DNA of 64,000 nucleotides from Bufo bufo (GCF_905171765.1 NC_053392.1:507514556-507578555), one strand, 5' to 3'; counted from the first letter of the stretch, positions 34,332 to 45,576 are shown. The notes: a model not told the origin generated them from the sequence alone. Made by a program: numbers and translations.

Positions 34332-37300
34332 ACATCTAATAAGGGACGCGGACGTGGACATGGTCGTGGTGGTGTTAGTGGACCCTCTGGTGCTGGGAGA
34401 GGACGTGGCCGTTCTGCCACAGCCACACGTCCTAGTGAACCAACTACCTCAGGTCCCAGTAGCCAGCAGAATTTACAGCGATATTTGGTGGGGCCCAATG
34501 CCGTTCTAAGGATGGTAAGGCCTGAGCACGTACAGGCATTAGTCAATTGGGTGGCCGACAGTGGATCCAGCACGTTCACATTATCTCCCACCCAGTCTTC
34601 TGCAGAAAGCGCACAGATGGCGCATGAAAACCAAGCCCATCGGTCTGTCACATCACCCCCATGCATATCAGGGAAACTGTCTGAGCCTCAAGTTATGCAG
34701 CAGTCTCTTATGCTGTTTAAAGACTCTGCTGCCAGGGTTTCCCAAGGGCATCCACCTAGCCCTTCCCCAGGAGTGGAAGAGATAGAATGCACTAACGCAC
34801 AACCACTTATTTTTCCTGATGATGAGGACATGGGAATACCACCTCAGCACGTCTCTGATGATGACGAAACACAGGTGCCAACTGCTGCGTCTTTCTGCAG
34901 TGTGCAGACTGAACAGGAGGTCAGGGATCAAGACTGGGTGGAAGACGATGCAGGGGACGATGAGGTCCTAGACCCCACATGGAATGAAGGTCGTGCCACT
35001 GACTTTCACATTTCGGAGTAAGAGGCAGTGGTGAGACCGAGCCAACAGCGTAGCAAAAGAGGGAGCAGTGGGAAAAATCAGAACACCCGCCGCCAAGAGA
35101 CTCCGCCTGCTACTGACCGCCGCCATCTGGGACCGAGCACCCCAAAGGCAGCTTCAAGGAGTTCCCTGGCATGGCACTTCTTCAAACAATGTGCTGACGA
35201 CAAGACCCGAGTGGTTTGCACGCTGTGCCATCAGAGCCTGAAGCGAGGCATTAACGTTCTGAACCTTAGCACAACCTGCATGACCAGGCACCTGTATGCA
35301 AAGCATGAACTGCAGTGGAGTAAACACCTTAAAAACAAGGAAGTCACTCATGCTCCCCCTGCTACATCTTCTGCTGCTGCCGCCTCGGCCTCTTCTGCTG
35401 CTGCTGCCGCCGCCTCGGCCTCTTCCTCCGCCTCTGGAGGAACGTTGGCACCTGCCGCCCAGCAAACATGGGATGTACCACCAACACCACCACCTGCGTC
35501 ACCAAGCATCTCAACCATGTCACACGGCAGCGTTCAGCTCTCCATCTCACAAACATTTGAGAGAAAGCGTAAATTCTCACCTAGCCACCCTCGATCCCTG
35601 GCCCTGAATGCCAGCATTTCTAAACTACTGGCCTATGAAATGCTGTCATTTAGGCTGGTGGACACACACAGCTTCAAACAGCTCATGTCACTTGCTGTCC
35701 CACAGTATGTTGTTCCCAGCCGCCACTACTTCTCTAAGAGAGCCGTGCCTTCCCTGCACAAACAAGTGTCCGATAAAATCAAGTGTGCACTGCGCAACGC
35801 CATCTGTGGCAAGGTCCACCTAACCACAGATACGTGGACCAGTAAGCACGGCCAGGGATGCTATATCTCCTTAACTGCACACTGGGGAAATGTAGTGGCG
35901 GCTGGGCCCAAGGCGGAGAGCTATTTGGCGCACGTCCTTCCGCCGCCAAGGATCGCAGGGCAACATTCTTTGCCTCCTGTCTCCTCCTCCTCCTACTCAG
36001 CTTCCTCCTCCTCTTCTTCCACCTGCTCATCCAGTCAGCCACACACCTTCACCACCAACTTCAGCACAGCACGGGGTAAACGTCAGCAGGCCATTCTGAA
36101 ACTCATATGTTTGGGGGACAGGCCCCACACCGCACAGGAGTTGTGGCGGGGTATAGAACAACAGACCGACGAGTGGTTGCTGCCGGTGAGCCTCAAGCCC
36201 GGCCTGGTGGTGTGCGATAATGGGCGAAATCTCGTTGCAGCTCTGGGACTAGCCGGTTTGACGCACATACCTTGCCCGGCGCATGTGCTGAATTTGGTGG
36301 TGCAGAAGTTCATTCGCAACTACCCCGACATGTCAGAGCTGCTGCATAAAGTGCGGGTCGTCTGTTCGCGCTTCCGGCGTTCACACCCTGCCACTGCTCG
36401 CCTGTCTGCGCTACAGCGTAACTCGGCCTTCCCGCTCACCGCCTCATATGCGACGTGCCCACCAGGTGGAACTCCACCTTGCATATGCTGGACAGACTGT
36501 GCGAGCAGCAGCAGGCCATAGTGGAGTTTCAGCTGCAGCACGCACGGGTCAGTCGCACTGTGGATCAGACCCACTTCACCACCAATGACTGGGCCTCCAT
36601 GCGAGACCTGTGTGCCCTGTTGCGCTGTTTCGAGTACTCCACCAACATGGCCAGTGGCGATGACGCCGTTATCAGCGTTACAATACCACTTCTATGTCTC
36701 CTTGAGAAAACACTTAGGGCGATGATGGAAGAGGAGGTGGCCCAGGAGGAAGAGGAGGAAGAGGGGTCATTTTTAGCACTTTCAGGCCAGTCTCTTCAAA
36801 GTGACTCAGAGGGAGGTTTTTTGCAACACCAGAGGCCAGGTACAAATGTGGCCAGACAGGGCCCACTACTGGAGGACGAGGAGGACGAGGATGAGGAGGA
36901 GGTGGAGGAGGATGAGGATGAAGCATGTTCACAGCGGGGTACAAGCGCACGTTGGTAGACGCGCTACTGAGAGCATTCCCAAATGTCACAGGGGAACCAG
37001 TGGAAGCCCAAGGCGAAGGCAGAGGAGGAGCAAGAGGTCGCCAACGCAGCTGTGTCACGGCCAGCTCCTCTGAGGGCAGGGTTAGCATGGCAGAGATGTT
37101 GAAAAGTTTTGTCACCACGCCACAGCTAACTGCACCACCTCCTGATACGGAACGTGTTAGCAGGAGGCAACATTTCACTAACATGGTGGAACAGTACCTG
37201 TGCACACCCCTCCACGTACTGACTGATGGTTCGGCCCCATTCAACTTCTGGGTCTCCAAATTGTCCACGTGGCCAGAGCTAGCCTTTTATGCCTTGGAGG

Positions 37301-37473
37301 TGCTGGCCTGCCCGGCGGCCAGCGTTTTGTCTGAACGTGTATTCAGCACGGCAGGGGGCGTCATTACAGACAAACGCAGCCGCCTGTCTACAGCCAATGT
37401 GGACAAGCTGACGTTCATAAAAATGAACCAGGCATGGATCCCACAGGACCTGTCCATCCCTTGTGCAGATTAG
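34332..37473 (+). pseudogene. hAT transposase, BED zinc finger type, degenerate
   Basis: One ancestral frame runs from about 34332 with an in-frame stop TAA at 35019-35021, then shifts near 36427 and again near 36925. The first codons are Arg/Gly-rich (GRGRGHGRGG), but ACA stands where an initiating ATG would be expected. A BED-type finger follows (CTLC at about 35220, HLYAKH at about 35290), then the hAT core (TTDTWTS, CDNGRNLVAALG, PCPAHVLNL, VPTRWNST) and the hATC dimerisation domain at the C-terminus (LACPAASVLSERVFSTAGG at about 37303-37360). Ser/Ala and Glu/Asp homopolymer-like stretches separate the domains. At least one stop and two frameshifts make it inactive. Confidence 0.9.
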
Positions 37474-37589
37474 ATATTAACTACCTCCCCTTAACAATAT
37501 ATTATTCTACTCCAGGGCACTTCCTCATTCAATACTATTTATAATTTCACTTTACCATTATATTGTGGGGCAACCCAAAGTTGAATGAA

Positions 37590-38660
37590 CCTCTCCTCTG
37601 TCTGGGTGCCGGGGCCTAAATGTGTGACAGTGGCCTGTTCCAGTGGTGGGTGACGTGAAGCCTGATTCTCTGCTATGACATTAAGACAGATTCTGTGCTG
37701 ACATAAGGCCAGATTCTCTGTTACGGGACCTCTCTCCTCTGCCTGGGTGCCTGGGCCTAAATGTGTGACAGAGGCCTGTTCCAGTGGTGGGTGACGTGAT
37801 GCCTGATTCTCTGCTATGACATGAAGACAGATTCTGTGCTGACATAAGGCCAGATTCTCTGTTACAGGACCTCTCTCCTCTGTCTGGGTGCCGGGGCCTA
37901 AATGTGTGACAGTGGCCTGTTCCAGTGGTGGGTGACGTGAAGCTTGATTCTCTGCTATGACATGAAGACAGATTCTGCGCTGACATAAGGCCAGATTCTC
38001 TGTTACGGGACCGCTCTCCTCTGTCTGGGTGCCGGGGCCTAAATGTGTGACAGTGGCCTGTTCCAGTGGTGGGTGACGTGAAGCTTGATTCTCTGCTATG
38101 ACATGAAGACTGATTCTGCGCTGACATAAGGCCAGATTCTCTGTTACGGGACCTCTCTCCTCTGCCTGGGTGCCTGGGCCTAATTGTGTGACAGTGGCCT
38201 GTTCCAGTGGTGGGTGACGTGATGCCTGATTCTCTGCTATGACATGAAGACAGATTCTGCGCTGACATAAGGCCAGATTCTCTGTTACGGGACCTCTCTC
38301 CTCTGCCTGGGTGCCTGGGCCTAAATGTGTGACAGTGGCCTGTTCCAGTGGTGGGTGACGTGATGCCTGATTCTCTGCTATGACATGAAGACAGATTCTG
38401 TGCTGACATAAGGCCAGATTCTCTGTTACAGGACCTCTCTCCTCTGTCTGGGTGCCGGGGCCTAAATGTGTGACAGTGACCTGTTCCAGTGGTGGGTAAC
38501 GTGAAGCTTGATTCTCTGCTATGACATGAAGACAGATTCTGCACTGACATAAGGCCAGATTCTCTGTTACGGGACCGATCCCCTCTGTCTGGGTGCCGGG
38601 GCCTAAATGTGTGACAGTGGCCTGTTCCAGTGGTGGGTGACGTGAAGCCTGATTCTCTGC
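37590..38660. repeat. 141-bp tandem repeat, 8 copies
   Basis: TGTGTGACAGTGG or close variants recur at 37621, 37762, 37903, 38044, 38185 and on to 38608, exactly 141 bp apart. Since 141 = 47 x 3, two antisense frames stay open over 330-400 codons; this is a periodicity effect and not evidence for a gene. A shorter CTGACATGAAGCCAGATTCT repeat continues to about 38815. Confidence 0.9.
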
Positions 38661-38959
38661 TATGACATGAAGCCAGATTCTGCGCTGACATGAAGCCAGA
38701 TTCTCTGCTATGGCATGAAGAGACTGATTCTCTGCTGACATGAAGCCAGATTCTTTGCTATGGCATGAAGAGACTGATTCTCTGCTGACGTGAAGCCAGA
38801 TTCTCTGCTATGGGACCTCTGTCCAATTGATATTGGTTCATTTTTATTTTTTTTATTTTAATTTTAATTCATTTCCCTATCCACATTTGTTTGCAGGGGA
38901 TTTACCTACATGTTGCTGCCTTTTGCAGCCCTCTAGCTCTTTCCTGGGCTGTTTTACAG

Positions 38960-39115
38960 CCTTTTTAGTGCCCAAAAGTTCGGGTCCCCATTGACTTCAA
39001 TGGGGTTCGGGTTCGGGACGAAGTTCGGGTCGGGTTCGGATCCCGAACCCGAACATTTCCGGGAAGTTCGGCCGAACTTCTCGAACCCGAACATCCAGGT
39101 GTTCGCTCAACTCTA
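38960..39115. other. hAT right subterminal region
   Basis: At least eight GTTCGGG or CCCGAAC motifs in 150 bp, mirrored at the left end (23938-24050). These are candidate transposase-binding sites by analogy with other hAT elements. CCCCATTGACTTCAATGGGG is a perfect 20-bp palindrome near 38986. Confidence 0.6.
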
Positions 39116-39229
39116 CTCCTAAATTGTTTTTTTAGCTGTGTATATACAAAAGAAGAGATGGCATCTCATGAGGGTGGCGCCACTGGTGTAAATACCTCAA
39201 ATAACATATTTACCTGGCTGACTGTAGAT

Positions 39230-40380
39230 ATGCTCCTTAAACCCTTATGGACCAGGCCATTTGTTGCAAATCTGACCAGTGTCACTTTATGTGTGAATAA
39301 CTTTAAAACGCTTTTACTTATCCAGGCCATTCTGAGATTGTTTTTTCATCACATATTGTACTTCATGACACTGGTAAAATGTAAATCAAAAAAATTCTAT
39401 TAAAAAACCTGGCTGACGTTACAAGGCTTAGAAGTTTAGAAGCAAATCTTGAAATTTTTCATACATTTTCCAAAACCCACTTTTTAAGGACCAGTTCAGG
39501 TCTGAAGTCACTTTGTGAGGCTTACATAATTGAAACCACCCAAAAATGACCCCATTTTGGAAACGACACCCCTCAAGGTATTCAAAACTGATTTTACAAA
39601 CTTTGTTTACCCTTTAGGTGTCCCACAAGAGTTATTGGCAAATGGAGATAAAATTTCTGAATTTAAATTTTTGGGCAAATTTTCCATTTTAATCCATTTT
39701 TTCCAGTAACAAAGCCAGGGTTATAAGCCAAACAAAACTCAATATTTATTGTCCTGATTTTGTTGTTTATAGAAACACCCCATATGTGGTCGTAAACTGC
39801 TGTATGACAAAACGTCAGGGCGCACAAGGAATGGTTTCTGGATGGCAGATTTTGATGGCCTTTCTTTTTTTACACCATGTCTCATTTGAAGCCCCCTCTG
39901 ATGCACCCCTAGAGTAGAAACTCCAAAAAGTGATCACTTTTGGAGTTTCTACTCTAGGGGTGCATCAGAGGGGGCTTCAAATGGGACATGGTGTCAAAAA
40001 ACGAGTCCATAAAAAACTGCCTTCCAAAAACCATATGGCGTTCTTTTCCTTCTGCGCCCTGCCGTGTGGCCATACAGCAGTTTATGACCACATATGGGGC
40101 ATTTCTGTAAACTACAGAATCAGAGCAATAAATATTGAGTTTTGTTTGGCTGTTAACCCTTGCTTTGTTACGGGAAAAGATTGATTAAAATGGAAAATTT
40201 TCCAAAAAATAGCTGTTTTGGCACCGTTTTTATTTTTTATTATTTACAACGTTCATCTGACAGGTTAGATCATGTGGTATTTTTATAAAGCAGGTTCTTA
40301 CGGACGTGGCGATACCTAATATGTGTACCTTTTTTATTTATTTATGTTTTACACAATAATATCATTTTTGAAACAAAAAA
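39230..40380. repeat. piggyBac-like remnant, unit 3
   Basis: Same older remnant as in the other units, uninterrupted here; it preserves the empty TTAA and TA target sites of the unit 2 and unit 1 insertions. Confidence 0.55.
39872..39994. repeat. 123-bp palindrome, unit 3
   Basis: Same structure as 15432-15554. Confidence 0.9.
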
Positions 40381-40382
40381 AA

Positions 40383-40893
40383 CACAGGCCAGAAACAGAA
40401 GCAGTAAGGACAGCCAGGCTATACATGAAACAGATAGGATCAGAAACAGGCACTGCCCGGCTATACATGGAACAGACAGGATCAGAAGCAATTGGGCACT
40501 ACCAGGCTATACATGGAACAGACAGGATCAGATGGCAGTTGAGCACTGCCAGCCTATACATGGAACAGACAGGATCAAAAGCGGTTAGGCACTGCGTGGC
40601 AGCAAGGGGCAACACCCAGCAAGGCACAAGACAGACAGACCACAAGCCCCACAGCTCACAGATAGAAATAGCTACATAAGAGGGCACCAGATAAACCATG
40701 CCCAGGAACAGACCAGGGAATGTTAACCCCACCAGCACCAGGAGTAACAAGAAGTATAGAACAAACTATACAAGTTTCAGTTCACACAGTCACAGAATGC
40801 TGCAGCCAGCACGCCCAAACAACAACCAGCATACACAGGATAAATTGTAGCCAGTACGCGGTTACAGGCAGCCAGCCTAAACAACAAGGAGTG
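40383..40893. repeat. 46-bp and CAGCCAG repeat, unit 3, truncated
   Basis: Stops at AACAACAAGGAGTG and joins GTGGGCCTGTATGC, which lies roughly 0.9 kb further on in units 1, 4 and 5. GTG at the joint is microhomology. The Penelope-like fragment is removed. Confidence 0.75.
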
Positions 40894-41074
40894 GTGGGCC
40901 TGTATGCTTTCAAATGCCAGGGCTGAATTTCTGTCCCAATCTGGCCTTGATCTTAGCCCATCATAATGTGAAGTCAAACCATACTTATTGTAGTTGTGTA
41001 TAGATATAATAAAGACAAACTCTCTATAGATTTTAATATTTATTAATTCACGAAAGATCTTACAATCATGTCTG

Positions 41075-41325
41075 GTAAGTGAAGGAGCTGCTTTATATCT
41101 TAGCAGCTTCCTTCTGTCACATCCAGTAGGTGAAGGAGCTGCTTTATATCTTAGCAGCTTCCTTCTGTCACATCCAGTAGGTGAAGGAGCTGCTTTATAT
41201 CTTAGCAGCTTCCTTCTGTCACGTCCAGTAGGTGAAGGAACTGCTTTATATTATAGCAGCTTCCTTCTGTCACGTCCGGTAGGTGAAGGATCTGCTTTCT
41301 ATCTTTGCAGGTTCCTTCTGTCTCT
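41075..41325. repeat. 51-bp minisatellite, unit 3
   Basis: Five copies, as in the other units. Confidence 0.85.
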
Positions 41326-42371
41326 GCCACCACATTGTAGATGGTTACATAGCAAGTATGGCTGAAAGAAGTCCTTCAATTTCAACCTTTAATTACTTGC
41401 TATGATGATCCAAAGGAAGGCGAAAAACCCCTGAGGAATATTAGTTGTCCTCATATAAGGGGAAAAAATTCCTCCCTGACCCCAAATATGGCGATCGGAA
41501 TGAAACCCTGGATTGTTGGTGCTCCAATCTACGTGGATGTTCAGTGGTGGACATTCGGTAGGTTTGTCAAATCCGGTTAAAGGGAAAGTCCGGTTGAGTT
41601 GTCTTGTCCGGTGTTTGCTGTAAGAAGACAGATATACATGTCTGGGTCAGTATCTGATAGAATAAACACTTTCCACATCATGTAATCTTTACAAGGACAG
41701 TTAGATCTTCACATTAAATGTCCTATTACACTGCCTCATCGTGACAGTTGTATTTGGAAGGTTGTGCTGGATCCTATGAAATTAGTACGGGCAGTGCAAG
41801 CGCCGATGGAGGAGAACATATCAATTGGTGCTTGGTTACACCATCCTGATTACACAGGACAATGCAAACAGGATGCTGGAGGAGCGACTGCTACCGGCTA
41901 TTCATTATCAGCAGCACAACCCTGATTACACAGAGAGATGTGCTGCCGATAATCGACCGTCTTATATTCTGATAAAAGATGCCCATCGACCGATGAACAA
42001 GCAAATGCTTGTTTATTGGCTGCTCGATTATACAAGTTAATTATCCTGTGAAGACTACAAACCAATAATTGTGGGGTCTAATAGGGGCTTTATTCTGTAG
42101 ACCTGGTGAGGCTCCTCAAGTATCACCACTACCAGTCACCCAAGGATAGTTATAGCTTGGTTGGATATAAATAGTCTCAGGGTGCATTCTCACGACTGTA
42201 TGGTAGCATCTACTGGTATTATTGCTGCCAGTGCTGCCTTCTACAGGAGCTGCTTCATGGTGACAGGTACAGTAGATTGTGGAATTCAGAGATGGAGAAT
42301 ATTGATGGATTTTATAGGCTCTTCTGGTTTGACTTAGTCATCCACCAGTTTTGTCCACAGACCAGTTACTT

Positions 42372-45300
42372 TTATTTCTTACTGAATGGCCTCTTAGAAA
42401 ATAGTTTGGCCATCCAAGTTTGGTTCTGCATGATGACAGGATGATATTGTCTTGACCACTCCGGACATACAAAGCTAAACTGATTGAAGATCTTCTGGTG
42501 TTTAGATCTTATTTTGTTTGGCGATTCAGCATAGTCCAGAGTTTGGTTCATATTAAGGTCAATAGGAGCTGCCATCATGGTCGCTGGTGGTGCCATTCTT
42601 CTGGCTTCTACATCTTCCCAACTGATGTCTGCAAGAAATGGATGTTTTTTTATGTCTCCCTTCACTCCTAGCCGCTGGAACTGATTTTTACACAGCAGCC
42701 CTTGTAAGAGGTTGTTTACTTCAGGAGTCAGAGACTCTCGGGAGACTGGAGGACAGTTGAGGACAGAATGCTCAATTTCTATTTGATGTTTTCCAGGAAA
42801 AGGAGCCTTTCTTGTGTAGAGTTTGTACAGAATCACGCCAATTGCAAAATAATCTACCCCTCGTCCATGTGAGTGGCCGTTCACCAGTTCTGGGGCTGCG
42901 AATCCTGGTGTACCTATGCACCTCTTTGAGAGACCCTGATGCACACCCATTGCTGCCATGCCAAAGTCTGTTATTTTGACATGGCCGTCTACTGTCAGAA
43001 GGATGTTTAGTGGCTTTAGGTCCCTGTGTAGAATGTCTTTGTTGTGCAGGAACTCTGTGCCACAGACCACTTCTGCCAAGATGAATCGTATGGTGGCAGT
43101 ATCAAGAGGAAAGATCTTTCTCATAAAAACAAATAGGTCCCCTCTGGTGGCCAATTCCATTACATAATAGACAAAGTTTCGGGTGTGGAAGGCGGCCAGG
43201 CCATGAATTAGATAAGGACTCTGGTGGGATAGTTGTAGGATATGGCGTTCTACCAAACTGTATCCACGCTCCGTAAAATCCTGTTTATCCGCCACTTTAA
43301 TGGCAACACATTCCTGGCGGATGACATCTCTTGCCAAGTAGACTTGACCAAAGCTTCCTGCTCCCAGTTTCTGATGGAAAGTGAAGGACTGTAATGAAAG
43401 GGGTACTGTGGCAGGTGTTTTCTTGCCAGACTGGTCAGGTTCCTCCAGACAGTTGCCAGTTTTCTGTTGATGGCTACTGCTGCTCTGAGATGTTTTGGTA
43501 GATCTGCTGAGCTCCTCAGGTTTCTCCCGTTCTAGAGAGCTGCTATTATTGCTTGACTTTTCAGATCCATCATCTTTTCTCTTATCACTGACCTTCATGC
43601 TTTTATTTTCTCCTTTATCGTCCTCCTTTTTCTTCCCTTTAGTTGACACTTTGGCTGTTTGCAGAAAAGAAAGAAATAATTTATGTAGAATTTTATACAA
43701 GTAAAACCCACATCAAAACATGTTCATATATAATGATCCATGAAACCTAAAACCTACATTATATTCTGCACAGGATAAAACCCTAAATAAAAACCGAAAT
43801 ACCAATCTGAGGCCTATGTGTTTCTATGATTAGAGACAAATGGTGTCATTTACTAAGACTGGCGTTTCAGACACCAGTCCGAATTGAGCCCAAAGATCCC
43901 AGTGTAGCGGGGCTGACCTAGGAATGAATGGGATCACAGCACGACTCGCACGTTTGTTGCGACCACCATGCACCGAATTTTGAAATTCACATGTTGTAGC
44001 AAACATATGAGTCACACTGTAACCCCATTCATTCCTATGGTAGCCCTGCTCTCTGCAAATCTTGGGCACCAAGCCGGCAAACATCACTTGTCTTGCTAAA
44101 AATCGCTGCGTAGACGTACTCTAAAAGCTATAATTCTTTTTATTCAGAGAGTTGCTCTGGATCTCATTCCCGTATATGCCATGAGCTACCTGGAACATAC
44201 ACTAAATAATACCTCAGGCATTGTGTGAATGCACCCTAACTCTGTGTAACCTATAAAGGTTCTGAACTATTCCCATGAACATTTCCAAATCCAGATGTTT
44301 CATTATTTCCTACCTCTGATGTGACTGGGTCCTAGGATTTCACAAGGACTTTGTTCTTTGATGGGACTTGTCCTCTTCCATTTAAACCCAGCAATCCTCG
44401 CCCATGATTTCTGTAGGCGGTTTAAGAACAGGCTTTTTTGGCTTTGCTTGTCTCTCTGTGCATTCTCCTGTCCCTCCTCTCCATCTTTCTTGTTATTTCC
44501 ATCCTCATTTTGCAGTTCTTCTCCATCCTGTCCACCATAGTACTGGACGTACAGATCTTCCATCCTGTGGATCAGGTCATGAATCTGATGGTATTCCGCT
44601 AGCATTTCAGCTTCATATTGTTGTTCTTTATCCTGTCCACCATAGTACTGGATGTAGAGTTCTTCCATGTTGTGGATCAGGTCATGAATCTGATGGTATT
44701 CTGCTAGCATTTCCTGTTCCACTAAATTGTCTGTCACCAGTTCTGTCTCCTTGGAATCAGCCATGATGATCTGATTTACCTCCGTTTGGTCCATCTTTTC
44801 CTTCTCTTTTGGTGGAATGTCAACTGTAAACAAATATATAGATGATAAGTAGTCACATCAGAGCCTGGAAGGCTGCTTTATATATTGGTATCATACATAC
44901 TATATTCACTATGACATGTCACCATTGCTCTTTAGAAAGTGGTACAGATGGAAAGTGAAGAAGTTGCTTGCAGCTACCAGTCAGCTAGCTTTTATTATTA
45001 TTTTATGGTTGTAAGAGATGAGAGCTGGAATCTGGTTGGTTGCTATAGACAACTCCTCCACTTTTCTCCACTTTTGATAATTCCCTCACTATTTCTATAA
45101 ATTTGTATCTATAGCATTGGGATTATTTTGTCAGTAACATGGGGTACTATAATAATGACCATACCGTTGTATTATATAAGAAGGTACACGATGTCCTCCT
45201 ACCTGTGCTGTCCACAATAATGATTTGGCTGGGTCCTGGGAGTTCTTTAAAACTTCTCTTTTCTTGGATGGAAGTTCTTCTCCTCCTATGCCCAGCAATC

Positions 45301-45452
45301 CTTGCCCAGGTTTTCTGCAGGCGCGCTAAGAACCGGTTCTTTCTTGGTTTCTCAGCTTTACCTGGCTTCTCCTGGACATCATCACCACCATTCTTTTCTT
45401 CCTCCTTCTTCTCTCCTTCATCTAAATGTTTTCTCTTCTTTTTTGCCTTCAT
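42372..45452 (-). CDS. AGC/PKC-like Ser/Thr kinase gene 3, intact
   Basis: Exons 45203-45452, 44314-44823 and 42372-43654 (250, 510 and 1283 bp) join in phase to 680 codons plus stop; introns are 379 and 659 bp. All catalytic motifs are present (GAGSFGQV, VAIK, HRDLKPLN, DFG, AAPEL) as well as the C-tail FNQFSF motif. The tail has KKHPFLADISW where gene 2 has KNHPF. T-loop GLSKRCIGTP (Leu in place of Pro in the others). The stop codon TAA overlaps an AATAAA hexamer. This unit alone lacks the downstream splice donor, so exon 3 could be terminal here. The promoter retains three CArG boxes. Confidence 0.87.
44314..44823 (-). CDS. Kinase gene 3, exon 2
   Basis: Symmetric 510-bp exon. Private IIMADSKET; shares RDKQSQ with unit 4 where units 1-2 have RDKKSQ. 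Confidence 0.85.
45203..45452 (-). CDS. Kinase gene 3, exon 1
   Basis: ATG 45450-45452, MKAKKKRKHLDEGEK start, RLQKTWARIAG module, donor GTAGGAGG. Confidence 0.8.
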
Positions 45453-45576
45453 TTTTTGGCATAGGCAAAAGTATTGAAGATAAAATCCGCAAGGGATGGC
45501 GCTCACAAGTGTCTCCGCTGGCTGCAGCAAGTGAATGCAAAGATTCGTACCTGTGCAGCTGCCTAGGTAGCCACTG

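Larger units (their letters stand above)
23926..39115 (+). mobile_element. 15.2-kb hAT transposon carrying a satellite array
   Basis: Flanked by the 8-bp duplication CTCCTAAA (23918-23925 and 39116-39123); other units hold the empty site, so both ends are exact. Terminal inverted repeats are TAGGGATGAGCGAAC and, at the right end inverted, TAGAGTTGAGCGAAC (13 of 15 identical). Subterminal zones on both sides are packed with GTTCGGG/CCCGAAC motifs. Order inside: left end, a CCAAT/TATA-type promoter region, a 78-bp repeat, about 9.5 kb of 295-bp satellite, a degenerate BED-type transposase gene, a 141-bp repeat, right end. Eight-bp duplications, BED finger and hATC domain identify the superfamily. 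The transposase is broken, so mobilisation must have used another source. Confidence 0.95.

Noticed and set aside
37539..38741. 400-codon minus-strand open frame in the hAT element
   Set aside because: It is made of 141-bp repeats with period divisible by three, a second long frame overlaps it on the same strand, and no start context or domain is recognisable.
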